The translations under genes and the position numbers were made by a program. From positions 195,484,565 through 195,548,564 of the forward strand of contig CM060988.1 of NCBI GenBank assembly GCA_030765065.1: DNA of 64,000 nucleotides, read 5' to 3'. Origin of the DNA: Deroplatys truncata. Its lineage: Eukaryota; Arthropoda; Insecta; Mantodea; Mantidae. Below are positions 24,605 to 36,535 of the stretch, in pieces (the stretch's first letter is position 1; every line of letters begins with the position of its first letter). The notes beneath the pieces are model-generated. The model searched no databases, had not been told where the DNA came from, and saw only the letters and a list, made by a program, of their open reading frames with translations.

Positions 24605-25486
24605 AAAAATCTGATGCGATACATTCACATAAGTTCCTCTACCCTCTATTCGTTTGCTAGTGTATAAACTATTCTTACTAAAGCTTATTTTTATATCTAC
24701 TGCACTTTAATCCAAATAAACCTTGCAGAAATAGCCACATTACACATTTCGTTATAGATACAAAGAGAACAGCGATAGTCAAATGTTTAACAACTGGACG
24801 CTATATGCTGACCTTAAAATTCCATACTGTTTCCATGACATCGCGAGGAATAGCTGAATGTTGAAAGCACTTTAAAGAATGACCAAGAAATGAACAATTC
24901 GAACCATTAATAACGAATATCTCAGAAATGGCTTATGCCACAAAAAACTTATTTGAAATAAACTGTGTGTTTTAAACAGACCTACATTTTGTGTGTGGTA
25001 CGTTTTCGTCTATCGCTTAACGTTTACCAGTTATACAAGATTATATAAAATTCCTTCCAAATGAAGAGGACTTCACAGGCTATTGCAAGAGAATTCAAGA
25101 TATACATTTTATTTGTCATGTAAATATCTTTAATATGTGGTATTTTAATAAAAATAGTTGGAACCATTTTTAGAAAATAAAATTTTTCGAAAAATGTTCC
25201 ATGTAAAGGATAGCTAGAGGCTGGGGAATTTTCTGGAAAATTTTCTTGTACCATCCTTGGAGGATACTGAACTTAAATACCAAGTTTGGTATTTATCCGA
25301 CTTTTCGTTTTTGAGTTATGCTGTTCACAGGCACACACACAAACACACGCACACGCACTTTTTCTAAAAATGCTTTTTTGGGATTTAGAGGGCCTCAAAA
25401 CACATATTTGCGGTGAAATCTCGGCACCGAATTTTTGAGTGGAATACAATACTTCTCCTACTTACTATACGTAGTAGAGAAAGTAA
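24605..25486 (-). mobile_element. HINE-like repeat, full length, reverse
   Basis: It begins aaaaatctgatgcgataca and ends ctacgtagtagagaaagtaa, the reverse complement of the family. A short AC-rich microsatellite lies near 25328-25356. Divergence is moderate. Confidence 0.82.
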
Positions 25487-25740
25487 ACATGCATGGTTTT
25501 GACTATAATTATGTCGCTAGGTTTTGAAACTAAGAGGCATTACTGCAATGTTTGTATATTTCAGGGTTTATGACTGAATATGTGGTATGTTATGCACCAC
25601 AGGACAAAAAACTAACGTATTCACTATGTGTTGAGCATCTGTTTTCAAAACAATTGCCAAGTATTTCTATGTTCGTGTAGTAACAGTTCAGTCCAAAGAC
25701 GTTCACCGTGAAGTCAGGTAACTAAACCAGTGTTGAGTGT

Positions 25741-26755
25741 TTCAAGTGAATATTTCAACTCTATCATTGAATATGGAATATTATTTTGGGGTAACTCGGT
25801 AGAAAGTAAACGAATATTCCTCATGCAAAAGAAGCTTATAAGAAGCATTTCCGGCACCCATAGCAGACACTCTTGCAAACATCTTTTTAGAAGACTGAAG
25901 ATATTAACCCTACCTTGCATGTATATATTTTCAATCTTAAAATTCTATGTATGCAATCGAACCACATTTATTACAAACATGGACATTCATGAGATAAACA
26001 CTAGACAAAAGGGTAACATCCATCATCCCAGTGCAAAGCTTTCTTGCTTCCAGAAAGGTGTATATTACGAGACCATAAAAATATTTAATACTCTCCCTAA
26101 TGATCTTAAGGGAAAAGTTGACAATTTTAATGTCTTTAAAACTGCTGTTATAGAGTACCTATGCTCAAAAGTATATTATTCTCTACAAGATTATCTGAAT
26201 GACAAATTATCCTGAATGTAATACATATATGGCTCTCTAAGTAATATTAGTAAATATTAATGACAATTGTCAGTTTTCCAATTGCCTGCTCTAGAATTAA
26301 TGAAGCTATTTAAATGTATGTATATTAAGAACTGGCAGTAAATGCTCTGCATTATAAATCAAATAGAACAAAATGATGAGACGAACAAAGGTACAAACCT
26401 AGTGAATGTTAAAATAACTGCTCTTGTCTATAAATATAATGTTAGCCTTATAACGGTAGGGAGGTATTCAATTTTGTACAAAATTACACCTGATTTGTTT
26501 TATTTTGTACATAATGTCTTTATTTTATTTTAAATGTTCTGTACACTATGTAATATTTATGTATATATGTAACTATATTGTACATTTCCTTGACACGCAT
26601 ATAGTATATATCTATTTTATTTCAAATGTTTTATATTCTGTGTAATATTTATGTTTATATGTAATTTTTGTACATTTCCTTGACATGTTCTATGTTCACA
26701 AGCCTTTATGGCTGCTAGTGAAATCACAGAATGCAATCCAATCTAATCTAAAGTT
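25741..26755 (+). pseudogene. CR1/jockey-type LINE 3' end
   Basis: An open stretch of about 155 codons contains IIEYGILFWGNSVESKRIFL, SGTHSRHSCKHLF, HEINTRQKGNIHHP, SCFQKGVYYETIKIFNTLP. This is the conserved C-terminal region following the RT domain in many insect non-LTR ORF2 proteins (EYGI-x-FWG ... FQKG-x-Y-x-I-x-FN-LP). It is 5'-truncated near 25741, as LINE copies usually are. The 3' UTR contains a ~106-bp tandem duplication (about 26515-26595 and 26620-26695) and ends in an atccaatctaatctaa tail. It lies in sense orientation within a gene A intron. Confidence 0.75.
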
Positions 26756-27479
26756 ACAAACATGAACAAAGCAAGTGAAATACTGAAAGCTCCATTTAGC
26801 AACAGGACTCAGCGAAAAAATTCAGATGAAAACATTGGGTAGCGCACTCCCGAATCGCAGTAAACAAAAATCAATGTAGTAAGTTCAATCCGAAAATGTA
26901 TCAAAAACACAAATGGATTTGTGACTGTGAGTAAAACAGTGTTATTATTTTTAGTTTTCCTTACGTGTCATTTGGGGAAGATCCGGATAATGATATTGGG
27001 CATATATGGTCTAAAATGACAATACATTCAATTCTTATCAATTGTCTAATACGATCGATGCTACTACACGAAGTTGGTAAACATATTATTTGATTTTTTT
27101 GTACTGGCAGTGGGATACCTCAGCGGCCGCCACTGCATGCGGGCTGACCCGGCTACCTGGCTAAACGTCAAATTGCCTGTTCTTCTCATTGCCCTCAATT
27201 AAATGCCCCGAAGTACTATTAACAACTGGATGCCAAGTCTGTACCAGTAAACTGTAATGCAATTAACTTTTTACGGCCATAACTTGACAATTACGAGAAT
27301 CATCGAGGAAGACACGACCGTTTGGATATAATATATCCAGAAAAAAACCTTTTGTAAAAAATATTTTAAAAATTGAAGCCTCATTTATATCTCCATTTGG
27401 CATATCTGTGCATGAGCTTTAGAATTCTCGTGTTGTAGTTCGCTGCCGCCAACTCTTCCGCAAGGAGATTAACATCTTG
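26756..27479. other. Intron sequence, no feature recognised
   Basis: No exon or repeat match was noticed. Confidence 0.35.
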
Positions 27480-28115
27480 GGCCACCAACTGGGTTAGCCA
27501 CGAATCCAGAGAAGGTTCGAGCTGTGAAGAGATTGGCCTTGCCCCAAAGTTGAACGGAAGTTACGCAGCTTCTGGGCCTATTCAGTTACTACCACCTGTC
27601 GTTAGAGGCTTCTCCAACATTGCAAAGCCCCTCACTTGTTGAAAGAAGAACATCGGTTTACACGAGGACAGAAGAAGCCAAGAACGCGTTCAAGGCGCCT
27701 AAGTCAGCACTGTGCAGTTTTATTCTATAGCCGGATGGTGAGTTTATCCTGGATATCGATACTAGCGACAGTAGCAGTGGAGGTGTACTATTCCAGATCC
27801 AGGAAGGGCAGGGGCAGGCTATAGCAACACGGAAAAGAACTACTGTGTTACCTGGTGGGAGCTTCTGGCAATAGTGAGAGCGCTGGAACAGCCTTCCACC
27901 TGAGGTCTGGCCACTTCGCCCTCACCAGACTATTGAGCTTTAAGGGAACCAGAGAGCTCGTTGGGTCTAGAGGCTCCAAGAGTACACTTCACATCGGAGA
28001 GGAAGGAGCAACTCCAATGCGGATGCTATGTCAAGAACACCCTGCCGATAGGAGTGCGGCCACTGCATCAAAGTTGAGGGGAAGTAGCGTGTCGCAACTA
28101 TATACATGATTTCGA
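27480..28115 (+). pseudogene. Ty3/gypsy pol remnant (RT thumb to RNase H)
   Basis: Across several frames the segment gives PEKVRAVKRLALP, TEEAKNAFKAPKSAL, then EFILDIDTSDSSSGGVLFQI, CVTWWELLAIVRALEQ and RSGHFALTRLLSFK. These correspond in order to the end of RT and the RNase H domain of gypsy-type polyproteins (D-x-SD-x-GG-VL-Q; RREL-AIV-A; TDHSAL-WLL). The RNase H aspartates are partly retained but frameshifts and stops abound. No LTRs, protease or integrase are recognisable nearby. Confidence 0.7.
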
Positions 28116-29279
28116 CGATGCCCGAAAGCCCGGATAGCGGAGAGAGTAGTTGGTGGACGGCAACTTGGGTTCGCTTCTGGCAGAAGTGGAGACAGGAACT
28201 AAACTGTATTCACTCTTAGGTTGATCCGCACCAAAACAAAACCCAGGTGACCAGTGCACCGTTATAATGTGTCCCTCCGCAATTCGCGCCAGAAACACTG
28301 CCATACTTTCACGACCATGTGACGAGTACAGGCAGCACGTAATGCAAAGAGAACAGGGCCCGACAACTTAAACGATGACTAGCATACTCTGTTAGGGTTA
28401 AAGGTGATAAGATTGATAGTTGCAACAAAATAAATGTTTGCACATATGATAATAGTTGATTCTAAAAGAAACGAGCGAAAAAGTAAGTAACAGATATGCG
28501 ATATCTTACATTTATTCGCTCTCTGGAGGCGGCGCTTTATCATCCGATGGCGGCCCATTTTTAAAAAACAAATTGTATATTGTTACGTGAATTGCATTCT
28601 TGTCACATTCTTGCATTGTGTATTTCAAACGCTTTCTGTTTTTCCCGCATGTAAACACTTTCCCGTTTCAGATTTTTCTTAACGAGCACTATTTAAACTT
28701 CTACTCGAAACACCAATGAACTCAGAAGTTAATTTCACCACTTCTTTCACGGGAAGTGTTAGATATTTCTCACATAACTAATAATAACATTTCAACCCTA
28801 TTGTTTTTTCACCACTAGTCAATGGTTTGCCCGCTTATGCTTTAGGTAAGTCGACGAAAACGCAAGAGCAAATCACCGTCCGCCTGATACTAAACAGAAA
28901 TTGCTGGTTTCTGGCTACAAAAAACATTCTGCGCATGCCCTGATATCAGGTCTTATAAATGAATTGCATGTTCGGACTTGTAGCTCTGTTCAAATATAAA
29001 AATTAACATTAATTACACTTTTAGGAATTTATATAGAATAGTATACCATTTAAGGATAAATTCCTTCTAAAATTTAGATTATTAGCATGGGACTATTTTC
29101 CTGCACGCATTGCTACGGTGTTGTACTATGTTGCACTGGTCACGTGCGTTCGTTTTGGCGCAGATCAACCTAAGAGTGAACGCAGTTTAGGCCAGAAAGA
29201 GTATTGAGTTTCATTGCCAGCATATAGTGACATCTGGCTATAGATCCTTTGTGTATCCCACTTATACGTTTAACAAAAT
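28116..29279. other. Intron sequence, no feature recognised
   Basis: AT-rich DNA. A small inverted pair (cttaggttgatccgcacc at 28215, gcgcagatcaacctaagagt at 29159) may mark the ends of an old element, but nothing coding lies between. Confidence 0.35.
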
Positions 29280-29517
29280 GTGTAATGAAGCTATTTCTGT
29301 AAGAGTTTATCTGCATTAACATAAAGCAGATGAAAAAGTAAGTTTTCGTAGGAGTAGTTTGTAGTAGCGTATAAAAATATAGGATAGGGACAAAGAAAGC
29401 CATGTGAATGTAACCCTCCCGTGTTTACGCAAAGGGAATGGAATGTCAAAGCCATCGCAATGCGAATCCTCTTTTTAAACATCTGACTATCACTGTATCC
29501 TTCTTACACCTACAACG
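29280..29517 (+). mobile_element. HINE-like repeat, rearranged tail fragments
   Basis: Blocks such as aaagaaagccatgtgaatgta and the caaagggaatggaatg...catctgactatcactgta stretch match family tail segments, but their order is rearranged. Confidence 0.45.
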
Positions 29518-29525
29518 AACCGAGT

Positions 29526-29943
29526 GGAATGGCTCAGGCTTTAATACCTGCGGTCCGCATCCGGGAGATCCCGGGTTCGATCCCCGGCGACCGCCAACTC
29601 TGGCTCATGGGTTTTTCATGCTCTTCTTGGGTCGGAAGGGGAATCCTTCTACCACGCCCTTCCTGTCCTACATTTCCTGTAACCGTAATTTACCTTGTCA
29701 TCTGTTTCAGGGTTGTAGGTCCAGGCGACGGTGTTCGGCGGGTTGCGCTCTGTAAAAGTTTCCTCCTGGCGTCGCTGCGGGGACTATTCACTTAGGTCTC
29801 TCTCCCCGAGTGGGATCCACCGATAGGAGACTGCCGGGGGTTGGTTACTTGTGGGTAGGACTTGGCGGAGCAGGATGTGTTTCATCTGGAAACGTTAGGG
29901 ACCCCGTCCACGCTAACGCCCGTCATGATATACCTCAATGGCG
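29526..29943 (+). mobile_element. SINE-A with probable 8-bp target duplication
   Basis: Head gaatggctcaggctttaata (box A) and ccgggttcgatccccggc (box B). The pyrimidine tract ends tcatctgtttcag at 29710. acctacaa occurs at 29518-29525 and 29944-29951. Sense-oriented in the second seen intron of gene A. Confidence 0.8.
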
Positions 29944-30077
29944 ACCTACAATGCTACAAGTACTTTAAGTCCCGGGTTTCATAGTTCAATCAATGGAATT
30001 AATTGTTCTTCCACACAAGCCGTGTGTTGGACTGTTTGGAAAGGTAGAATAAGTTGGAGAGTTTAATATCGTACCGG

Positions 30078-30140
30078 CATATTGCCATGGTAGCTCAATG
30101 GAGACCAGCAGATCCGTGGTTCAAATTCGGCGATGGCATT
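30078..30140 (+). repeat. tRNA-like SINE-D head
   Basis: ttgccatggtagctcaatgg carries a box A-like motif and gtggttcaaattcggcgatg a box B-like motif. tgccat can pair with atggca as an acceptor stem, but the anticodon arm is degraded. It resembles the SINE heads at 61465 and 62660, so it is not a working tRNA gene. Confidence 0.5.
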
Positions 30141-30349
30141 TGAAGTATGATTTGTTAGTAGTTGGAAGATGCTTCATGTTTATCTGCACCACGTATAGAA
30201 GCCAATTTGTCGCGGTCACTTCGTGTTATCTTTTGCTGGGCGTCTGTTATTGTATTACTACTTTGAATGTTGGGTTCATTGTCCTCCGGCTAGCTATTGT
30301 TTCTCGGCCGAGCACATCTCTTGAACAAGGTGTGTAAACGGAAAGGAGT

Positions 30350-30968
30350 TTTTACTAAAAGATAACACTGATAAAAGAATTTATTTTTACACTTTTATTA
30401 CCGTCACAATTAATTAAGTTCACATATTGACTCGTGATACATGCCAGTCTGAAACTGTTATATTTTCTAATATCACTATAATCACTTATTTACTGTACAT
30501 TATTAATTCGCGTATTTCACATTTATAACAAACTTTAAGATGCGAGAGATTCTGTAGAATTGCGTAACGTGTACTTTATGTATGCTTCCGTTGAACTACG
30601 CGACGTATAACTCACGAATACTTATGTTGAACTGATCGACGTATTACACGCGAATGCTTTTGTTGGACTGGCGAAATCTGCCTCTGACTTTAGCTTTTTA
30701 TACTCCACACCCCGATATGCCTAAAGATTATAACCGAGCTGCTATTGGTTAATAAAACGCGTCAACATTAGCGTCTATTTTTATGTCCAATCAAAAATTA
30801 CGAAAACATATGCTCTAGGGAAGAAATTCCCGCCATTTCTAAGAAAAGCGCGCCAATCTGACGTCATTTGCTTGTCTCTAATAATTGTTAAACAACTCAC
30901 CCCCTCGCTCATTGTTACCCGCTCTTATTGTCAGTATCAGTGAGGCCGTGTAAACTTATTTCCTAACA
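30350..30968 (-). repeat. LTR-like AT-rich block
   Basis: Read on the minus strand it starts tgttaggaaataag and has a TATA-like gagtataaaaagc near 30704. Short ~40-bp repeats (gttgaact.cg.cgacgtat) lie near 30590-30650. No partner LTR or target duplication was found, so solo LTR is only a suggestion. Confidence 0.3.
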
Positions 30969-31308
30969 ATGCTTATAATTAACAAACATCTCAAATCAAT
31001 GCCATACAATAATGCTTATTTACACTACAATCACTCTGGCATTTACATTATTGTGATACAAATTACTGCCACACATTGCATTTTTCAGTCGTCTATTCTA
31101 CCTTTCCAACACATGGCTTATGTGGAAGAACAATTCATTCTATTACAAAGTTGTCTAATAGAACAACTTATTGATTTATAACACCGTTATGCTGTGTTCC
31201 TAGAAATGTTGAATCCTCTCCCTTTTTTGACACCCCTGTCCCTCATTGCCCTCTTATGGAGGTGGACACCCTAAGCAAACCAACTTTGACCAAAGCCCTG
31301 TGTTTTAG

Positions 31309-31452
31309 GTCTGGGAGACACGTGTTCGCAAACAAGTGACTGCTATAATCCGAACGACGGCTACAGACAAAAGACAGTCTGTCACCCTGCTTCTCACGTG
31401 TGCATGTGTAAGGAAGGGTTCTCTCCAGACACTACCGGCCAGAGCTGCACCA
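31309..31452 (+). CDS. Gene A, EB-module exon 3 of those seen
   Basis: The acceptor ccctgtgttttag ends at 31308 and the donor gtgagt starts at 31453. The exon is 144 nt, phase 1-1. It reads GLGDTCSQTSDC, then a long loop YNPNDGYRQKTVC, then HPASHVCMC and KEGFSPDTTGQSC. The pattern is C-X5-C-X12-C-X6-C-X-C-X12-C; the X12 and X6 loops are the longest among the eight modules. The GLGD start is the common opening of these modules. The intron before it is about 8.2 kb and carries most of the gene's mobile elements. Confidence 0.88.
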
Positions 31453-33222
31453 GTGAGTGACTCATAACTATTATATCTCAGGATTTTAATGCAAATGCTC
31501 TATGTCAGAAAGTTTGCTAACTTGGTATGTGTTAAATAGTAAATTTCAAACAATTTAAACAATATTTTATGTTGCTTATAATCCATATCTTGCCTATTTC
31601 GTTAATAAACATAACATTTCAGACTTTGTAAATTATGCTGCATATTTGCTTATTTTTCATGTATTTTTTTATAAATATATTTTTATTTTATTTATTTTAT
31701 CTTCATATTTGATGTACAAACACGATATTTCCGGATAATACGTGCATTGAATCATCCTTGAAACTTGGCAACACTGATGGTAGCTCACACTCAAAGTAAT
31801 CAATTGCTCACGTCACATCGGTAAATCCCGCTTTTATTGGTCGCAGGCGTTCCCTCACGGTATGCAGGTGTCTGTTTAAAGTGTAGTGGAAATAGTTATA
31901 CATAAGATTAAATTTAGTTTAAATGTTGTTGTTTAGTATTTATTAAGATTTAAAACGTGTAACTTACTAATTTACACAACGGAAAAATTTTCAAATTATT
32001 CAACCGTTAATAGTTTTTAGAAATTCAATTTCAAAAATTTTCCTGAAGCTTCGCAATTGCACTTTTTATGGGCATATTTATGTGTATATTATGGAAGTTT
32101 TCAGTGCATAAATGCATAAATATTTGAAGTAGGTTGTTGCTTCACGTATGGAAAGCCAATTTGAAGTAGGAGTTGTATTGTTATATGAAGGAGTTGTATT
32201 ATAGTTAAACTGTTGGGGATCCGAACTTGAAGTAGTCGCAACCGCACGTATGGTAAAATGTTTGCGGTAGCCTTCGCCCCAAATGTACTTTCCGGTGGTT
32301 TTTGCCCCAAATGTTGAAACAATATTAACTTTGTAATTTGACTGTTTCTTTAAATATTATATAATTATGTTTTGCCTCGGCTGCGTCAGTATTATTGTTA
32401 GAGACATGGATTTCTTTGCAAGGCGTGGTGCGGCTGAGATTATAATTTTTAATTCACTCCTTTTTATTAATTCTTAACAATTTAAATAACACTTCACTGA
32501 TATAGAGAGCTGTGAGATTCTTTTATTAATTACTTGTACTTTTTAACACGTAAACTATTTTTTTCTCACACGAATACGTATTAAATTTCTCGAGGACACA
32601 TTTCGCGTCCGGTTAGGAACACTGTCTACAAGCAACTTGTCCTATTATGAGCGCTGTCTACAAGCAACTGACTTGATTTCTACCGCCTAAAATTTGTAAA
32701 TTTCTGTATTTCAAGTCTCTGATTCACTATTCCTAATCCAATAGAATACTTTTATTTAACTTAAGCTTTTTTCTGGTTGTTGATTGGCTATTTTATAAAC
32801 TGTCACAAGAATTACATTATTGCTTCCAAGAATTACAAGTAGTATTGTTAAACTTTCAAATTCATTGTTGCCTCAAGGTTACCTCATTGTTAGCAACTTT
32901 TAACCTATTATTCTCACAGCTCCTACATTATTAAATTACGTAATACATTCAGATAACATTATTACATGTATACAATAATATAAACATAGACAATGACTGT
33001 AATATACACTTTTTATATATTGTTACATACACATATTGCTTTAAGGCGGGCTGTTATTATATTTTATATTATATAATTTGACTAAAATCATTTAAGTGTT
33101 AAAAATACTGCCCCATATTAGAGCATAAAATTCCTGCCACTTGTAATAACACACACTTGGGGTAACTTCGTTATCTTCCAAACGGGAGTTAATCATTAAA
33201 ATATAACTTGGTTCTGTTGCAG
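31453..33222. other. Last intron of gene A; LTR-like block 32440-32927
   Basis: Very AT-rich. The part at about 32440-32927 reads on the minus strand from tgtaggagctgtgagaata, with internal repeats (gtctacaagcaact twice), and may be a solo LTR. No EB exon was seen. Confidence 0.35.
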
Positions 33223-33305
33223 GTATGGGAATCAGACTTCAAGAAATGTGGACAACTATGTTTGCTACAGGTGTATTACTGCGATTCGCAAAACATATGT
33301 TGTAA
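33223..33305 (+). CDS. Gene A, probable terminal exon
   Basis: The acceptor cttggttctgttgcag ends at 33222. With the single base left from the previous exon the frame gives SMGIRLQEMWTTMFATGVLL and six more residues, then TAA at 33303-33305. The aataaa 18 bp after the stop gives a very short 3' UTR. The opening (x-MG) echoes the G-[LI]-G start of the EB exons, suggesting descent from a module that lost its cysteines. There is no cysteine in this exon. The mildly hydrophobic tail (TGVLLRF) is too short for a membrane anchor. Phase, acceptor and polyadenylation signal support it; the short length is the weakness. Confidence 0.6.
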
Positions 33306-33323
33306 ATTATTCTTATTGAAAAA

Positions 33324-33329
33324 AATAAA
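33324..33329 (+). terminator. Polyadenylation signal of gene A
   Basis: Canonical AATAAA 18 bp after the stop codon, followed by a T-rich stretch (tattttttca). Confidence 0.6.
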
Positions 33330-33374
33330 ATATTTTTTCACAAATGAAATTTAGTTCAGTTCTCAGTGTCACTT

Positions 33375-33720
33375 CACATATGTGAACTATTTTTCCCTGT
33401 CACGCGACGTGACATAGCGGCGTAATCAAATACGCACAACTTGTTTCTTCTTCGCTCCATTTCACTTGCTGGGGAGTCGAACACAGACTCTCTAATTTCT
33501 TGCAGCAGCAGCACTCACTGAACGTCACAGGAGTCATCACAAACTCGCTCGGAGAACAGAACTTTAGCCGTTGGAAACTTTCACAGAACAGTCTAGAAAG
33601 TTCTAGAAAGGGGAAGGGAAACTTCCAGAAGATTCAGGTTATCATAGTGTTTAGGCTAGTCGAGAGGCTACGGCATCTACTTATCTCTATTTATCTCTCC
33701 AACTGCCTGGCGCCGACCTC
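33375..33720 (-). repeat. Solo-LTR-like repeat with heat-shock element, copy 1
   Basis: Homologous to 57270-57735: shared ggggagtcgaacacagactc region, cagcagcagcactcac region, ctagaaagttctagaaag region and ggcgccga end. Positions 33590-33609 hold alternating nGAAn/nTTCn pentamers (agaaa gttct agaaa). The TATA-like sequence of the other copy is degraded here. Confidence 0.55.
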
Positions 33721-33724
33721 CTTA

Positions 33725-34710
33725 TACAGAATGAGCCAAAATACTCCGAACCGCCTGCGCGGTGTTTTTCTGTCCGCGCCCTCGGCGCTCGTTGCGCTCT
33801 GCTGCTATCATACAAAGCCGCAGATGAAACCATACAACATTTTTAAAACTACTTTTAAAGGCTACACTTACCAACTTTATGAAAAGAAATGCTGAAACTG
33901 GCCACCGTCGTTGTCCATACATTTTTGGAACCTCTTTAGGAAACTATCCATCATGGAATTTTTGGTGGGAATTTTCCAAACGATGACCGATGTCGTTTAA
34001 TGTTTCTTAGGTAAGAACCGAACGCCGTCTTTTAGATTTGTTAGCCTGAACACTTCCTGTGGCCTGAAATTTACTGTAAAGTTCATGGATTGGTGTACGG
34101 CCTGGAACTTTTACACCTGGAAATCTTTCTGCAAATTGTACTTTCACTTAACGAGCTGAGCGAGTTAACGCATACGAATCATAAATAAATACACGCTGTG
34201 CAGTAGAAACCATACTGAGCCATAATATACTTTGTAACTAAGTACAGGACAAAATAATAAATAACTCGTAATAACTGAACTATTATAGCAGCAGTGTGTT
34301 ATCATGTTTTTATCATATTTCCACACGCCCAATGGAAAAACACCGAGCAGCCGGTAATATTGTTCATAAAACACCCCTGCGAGGTAACTTAAAACATAAA
34401 GTGTACAAGACAAACCCACACACCCTGGAAGAATTAAAACAAAATATCCGCCAGGAAATTTCTCAACGTGAACTACGGCGAGTGATGGATAGTTTCCTAA
34501 AGAGGTGCCACAAATGTATGGACAACGACGGTGGCCAGTTTCAGCATCTCCTTTCGTAAAGTTGGCAAGTAAAGCCTTTAAAAGTAGTTTTAAAAATGTT
34601 GTATGGTTTCATCCGCGCCTTTCTATGGTAGCAGCAGACGGCAACGAGCGCCGAGGACGCGGATAGGAAAAACACCGCGCAGGCGGTTCGGAGTCTTTTG
34701 GCTCACTGTA
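33725..34710. mobile_element. Tc1/mariner-like element with two outward 3' ends
   Basis: The ~235-bp arms at 33725-33960 and 34480-34710 are inverted copies, starting tacagaatgagccaaaatac on the left. The right arm encodes a transposase C-terminus on + (LEELKQNIRQEIS ... LRRVMDSFLKRCHKCMDN). The left arm encodes the same C-terminus on -, fused to an N-terminal piece (FAERFPGVKVPGRTPIHELY) read from 34140 to 34010. The catalytic core is deleted on both sides. Confidence 0.75.
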
Positions 34711-35212
34711 GCTTGGGCCAAGCCACTCCATCACACAAGCTTCGTAATTAAATCAGATATCTTCTAAGGATGCAATACAAACATTTTCATGAGTTGTTCC
34801 CACCACAAACAACACCTTACAAGGAAGAAAATTGCATTAAGTACTTCCTGAAAAAGGCTGAAATGAATTTTGCCTTAAGTACACTAAGTTTTAAATAGTG
34901 GAATGACGAATGAAAGGTATGTTTTGAATTCTATCTAAATTGCCTGTAGAACCCACTCCTTTCTCAATGAATTCGATGTTATCATGCGCAAAACGCACAA
35001 CTAATGTCAAATAAATGTTTTGTAGCATTAGCCATATCCAAAATGCTCACTGCTGGTTGTTTATACTATCCCACTTTTTAAGCAGTGTGCTTTAAGTGAA
35101 GGGTAATAATTCTTTCGACATTCTAATAAAATTTGGCTGATGTCTCATTCTCCTACCATAGTTTATAGGATCCTAATGGGGAGAAAATGTGATGTGACAG
35201 TTACACGTATTT
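34711..35212. other. Intergenic, nothing recognised
   Basis: Sequence between the end of the transposon and a HINE copy. No exon or promoter element stands out. Confidence 0.35.
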
Positions 35213-36146
35213 TTACTTTCTCTACTACGTATAGTAAGTAGGGAAAGTATTGTATTCCACCCAAAAATTCGATACCGAGATTTCATCGGAAATATATGTT
35301 TTGAGACCCCTGAATCCAAAAAAAAAAAAAAAACATTTTTGGAAACATGTCCGTGTGTGTGTCTGTGTGTCTGTCTGTCTGTCTGTGTGTCTGTCTGTGA
35401 ACAGCATAACTCAGAAACGAACAGTCGGATAAACACCAAACTTGGTATTTAGGTTCAGTATCTTCCAGAGATGCGACACGAAGGTTTTCAAGAAAATCTC
35501 CCACCCCACAGTACCATTTACATGGAACCTTTTTCGAGAATTTTAATTTTCTCAAAAATGGCTCCAACGATTTTGATTAAAATATTATATGTTTAAGACA
35601 TTTTCATGACAAATAAAGTGCATATCTTCAATTTTCTGGGAATGTCTCCAAAAGTATTCTTCATTGTGAACGACTTTTGGTAAACCGGTAAACTATAAGA
35701 GATAGACAAACTTTTACTACACAAAAGATGTAGATCGCGCTAAAATACACAATTTATGTCATATACATTTTTTTTGTTGAGTGAACCATTTTCGAGATAT
35801 TGCTTGTTATTCCCTTAAATTGTTCAATACTTATTTTCTCAAATGGGAATTCGTTATTCATTTTTTTGTTGTCTTGGATATGCAAAGAGTATTAATCTGT
35901 GGCAAAGGGAATGGTGGCGCACCTAGCAACCAGCTATTAAGAGATATGTATGTGCTTAAAGGCTACTGTATTTCTATATTGCCCTTGTAAATATATATTC
36001 CCCTTACATCTACAAGAAAATTAGCAATAAGATAGAGTCTGCAAATGTTTATCTCGATTAACATGAAATAGATGGAGAATAAGCGTTTGTAAAAATAGTT
36101 TGTACAAGAGTAGAGAAAGTCATGTGAGTGTAACACATCAGATTTT
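35213..36146 (+). mobile_element. HINE-like repeat, full length
   Basis: Starts ttactttctctactacgtat and ends cacatcagattttt. The hairpin tactttctctact / agtagggaaagta is at 35214-35249. The GT/GTCT microsatellite is at about 35351-35398. The second subterminal repeat gtagagaaagt lies near 36110-36121. Confidence 0.88.
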
Positions 36147-36535
36147 TTCTTTTACGTTTCCTTTTCTTTCACTTTGCTTTCCTTTGAATGTTTTTACCCT
36201 TCCTAGTTCTTTTCCTAATCATCTCTTACTCTTCTTTTCTGTCTCTTCCTATTTTGCCTCTTCGTCTCTTATTTACCTTCCTCTTCCCCATGTATTTCTC
36301 TTGTGTCTTCCTCCGCTTCTGTCTTCCTATTTTTCTTGTTCTTCCTCTTAGGTCCACTTCCTCTTCTGCTCTTCCTGCGTCCCTCTTCTTGCACTTGCTG
36401 TTCTTTCTCCTCGTCGTTCTTCTCCTGTTTCTCTATTTCCTCTTCATGCTACCATTCTTTTTCTGATACTTTTTCGTATTTACCTCTGCTTCGTCTCCCT
36501 GTTTTGCCCCTTCTTCTACCTCCTCTTCTAACTGG
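36147..36535 (+). repeat. Polypyrimidine tract upstream of gene B exon 1
   Basis: About 390 bp of almost pure C/T on the + strand, with cttcctcttc-type repeats. It separates a HINE copy from the gene B signal-peptide exon. It could be a GAGA-type regulatory region, a triplex-prone tract, or a decayed microsatellite; none can be decided here. Confidence 0.7.

Larger units (their letters stand above)
20460..33329 (+). other. Gene A: EB-module gene, 5' end not found
   Basis: This span groups three EB-module exons (20460-20594, 22945-23082, 31309-31452), a probable terminal exon (33223-33305) and a polyadenylation signal (33324-33329). All junctions are phase 1 with GT..AG borders, so the exons can be joined in any order without breaking frame. 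Introns are about 2.35, 8.2 and 1.8 kb and full of mobile DNA. The product is predicted to be a small extracellular protein with at least three disulfide-rich modules. The EB family (Pfam name EB module) is known from nematode and arthropod secreted proteins and its function is mostly unknown. A separate gene B follows. A transcript joining A and B cannot be excluded from sequence alone. Confidence 0.6.

Noticed and set aside
35225-35432. ORFs of repeated HT, TD or CV residues
   Set aside because: They are translations of the GT/GTCT microsatellite inside a HINE-like repeat; the same occurs at 53435-53702.
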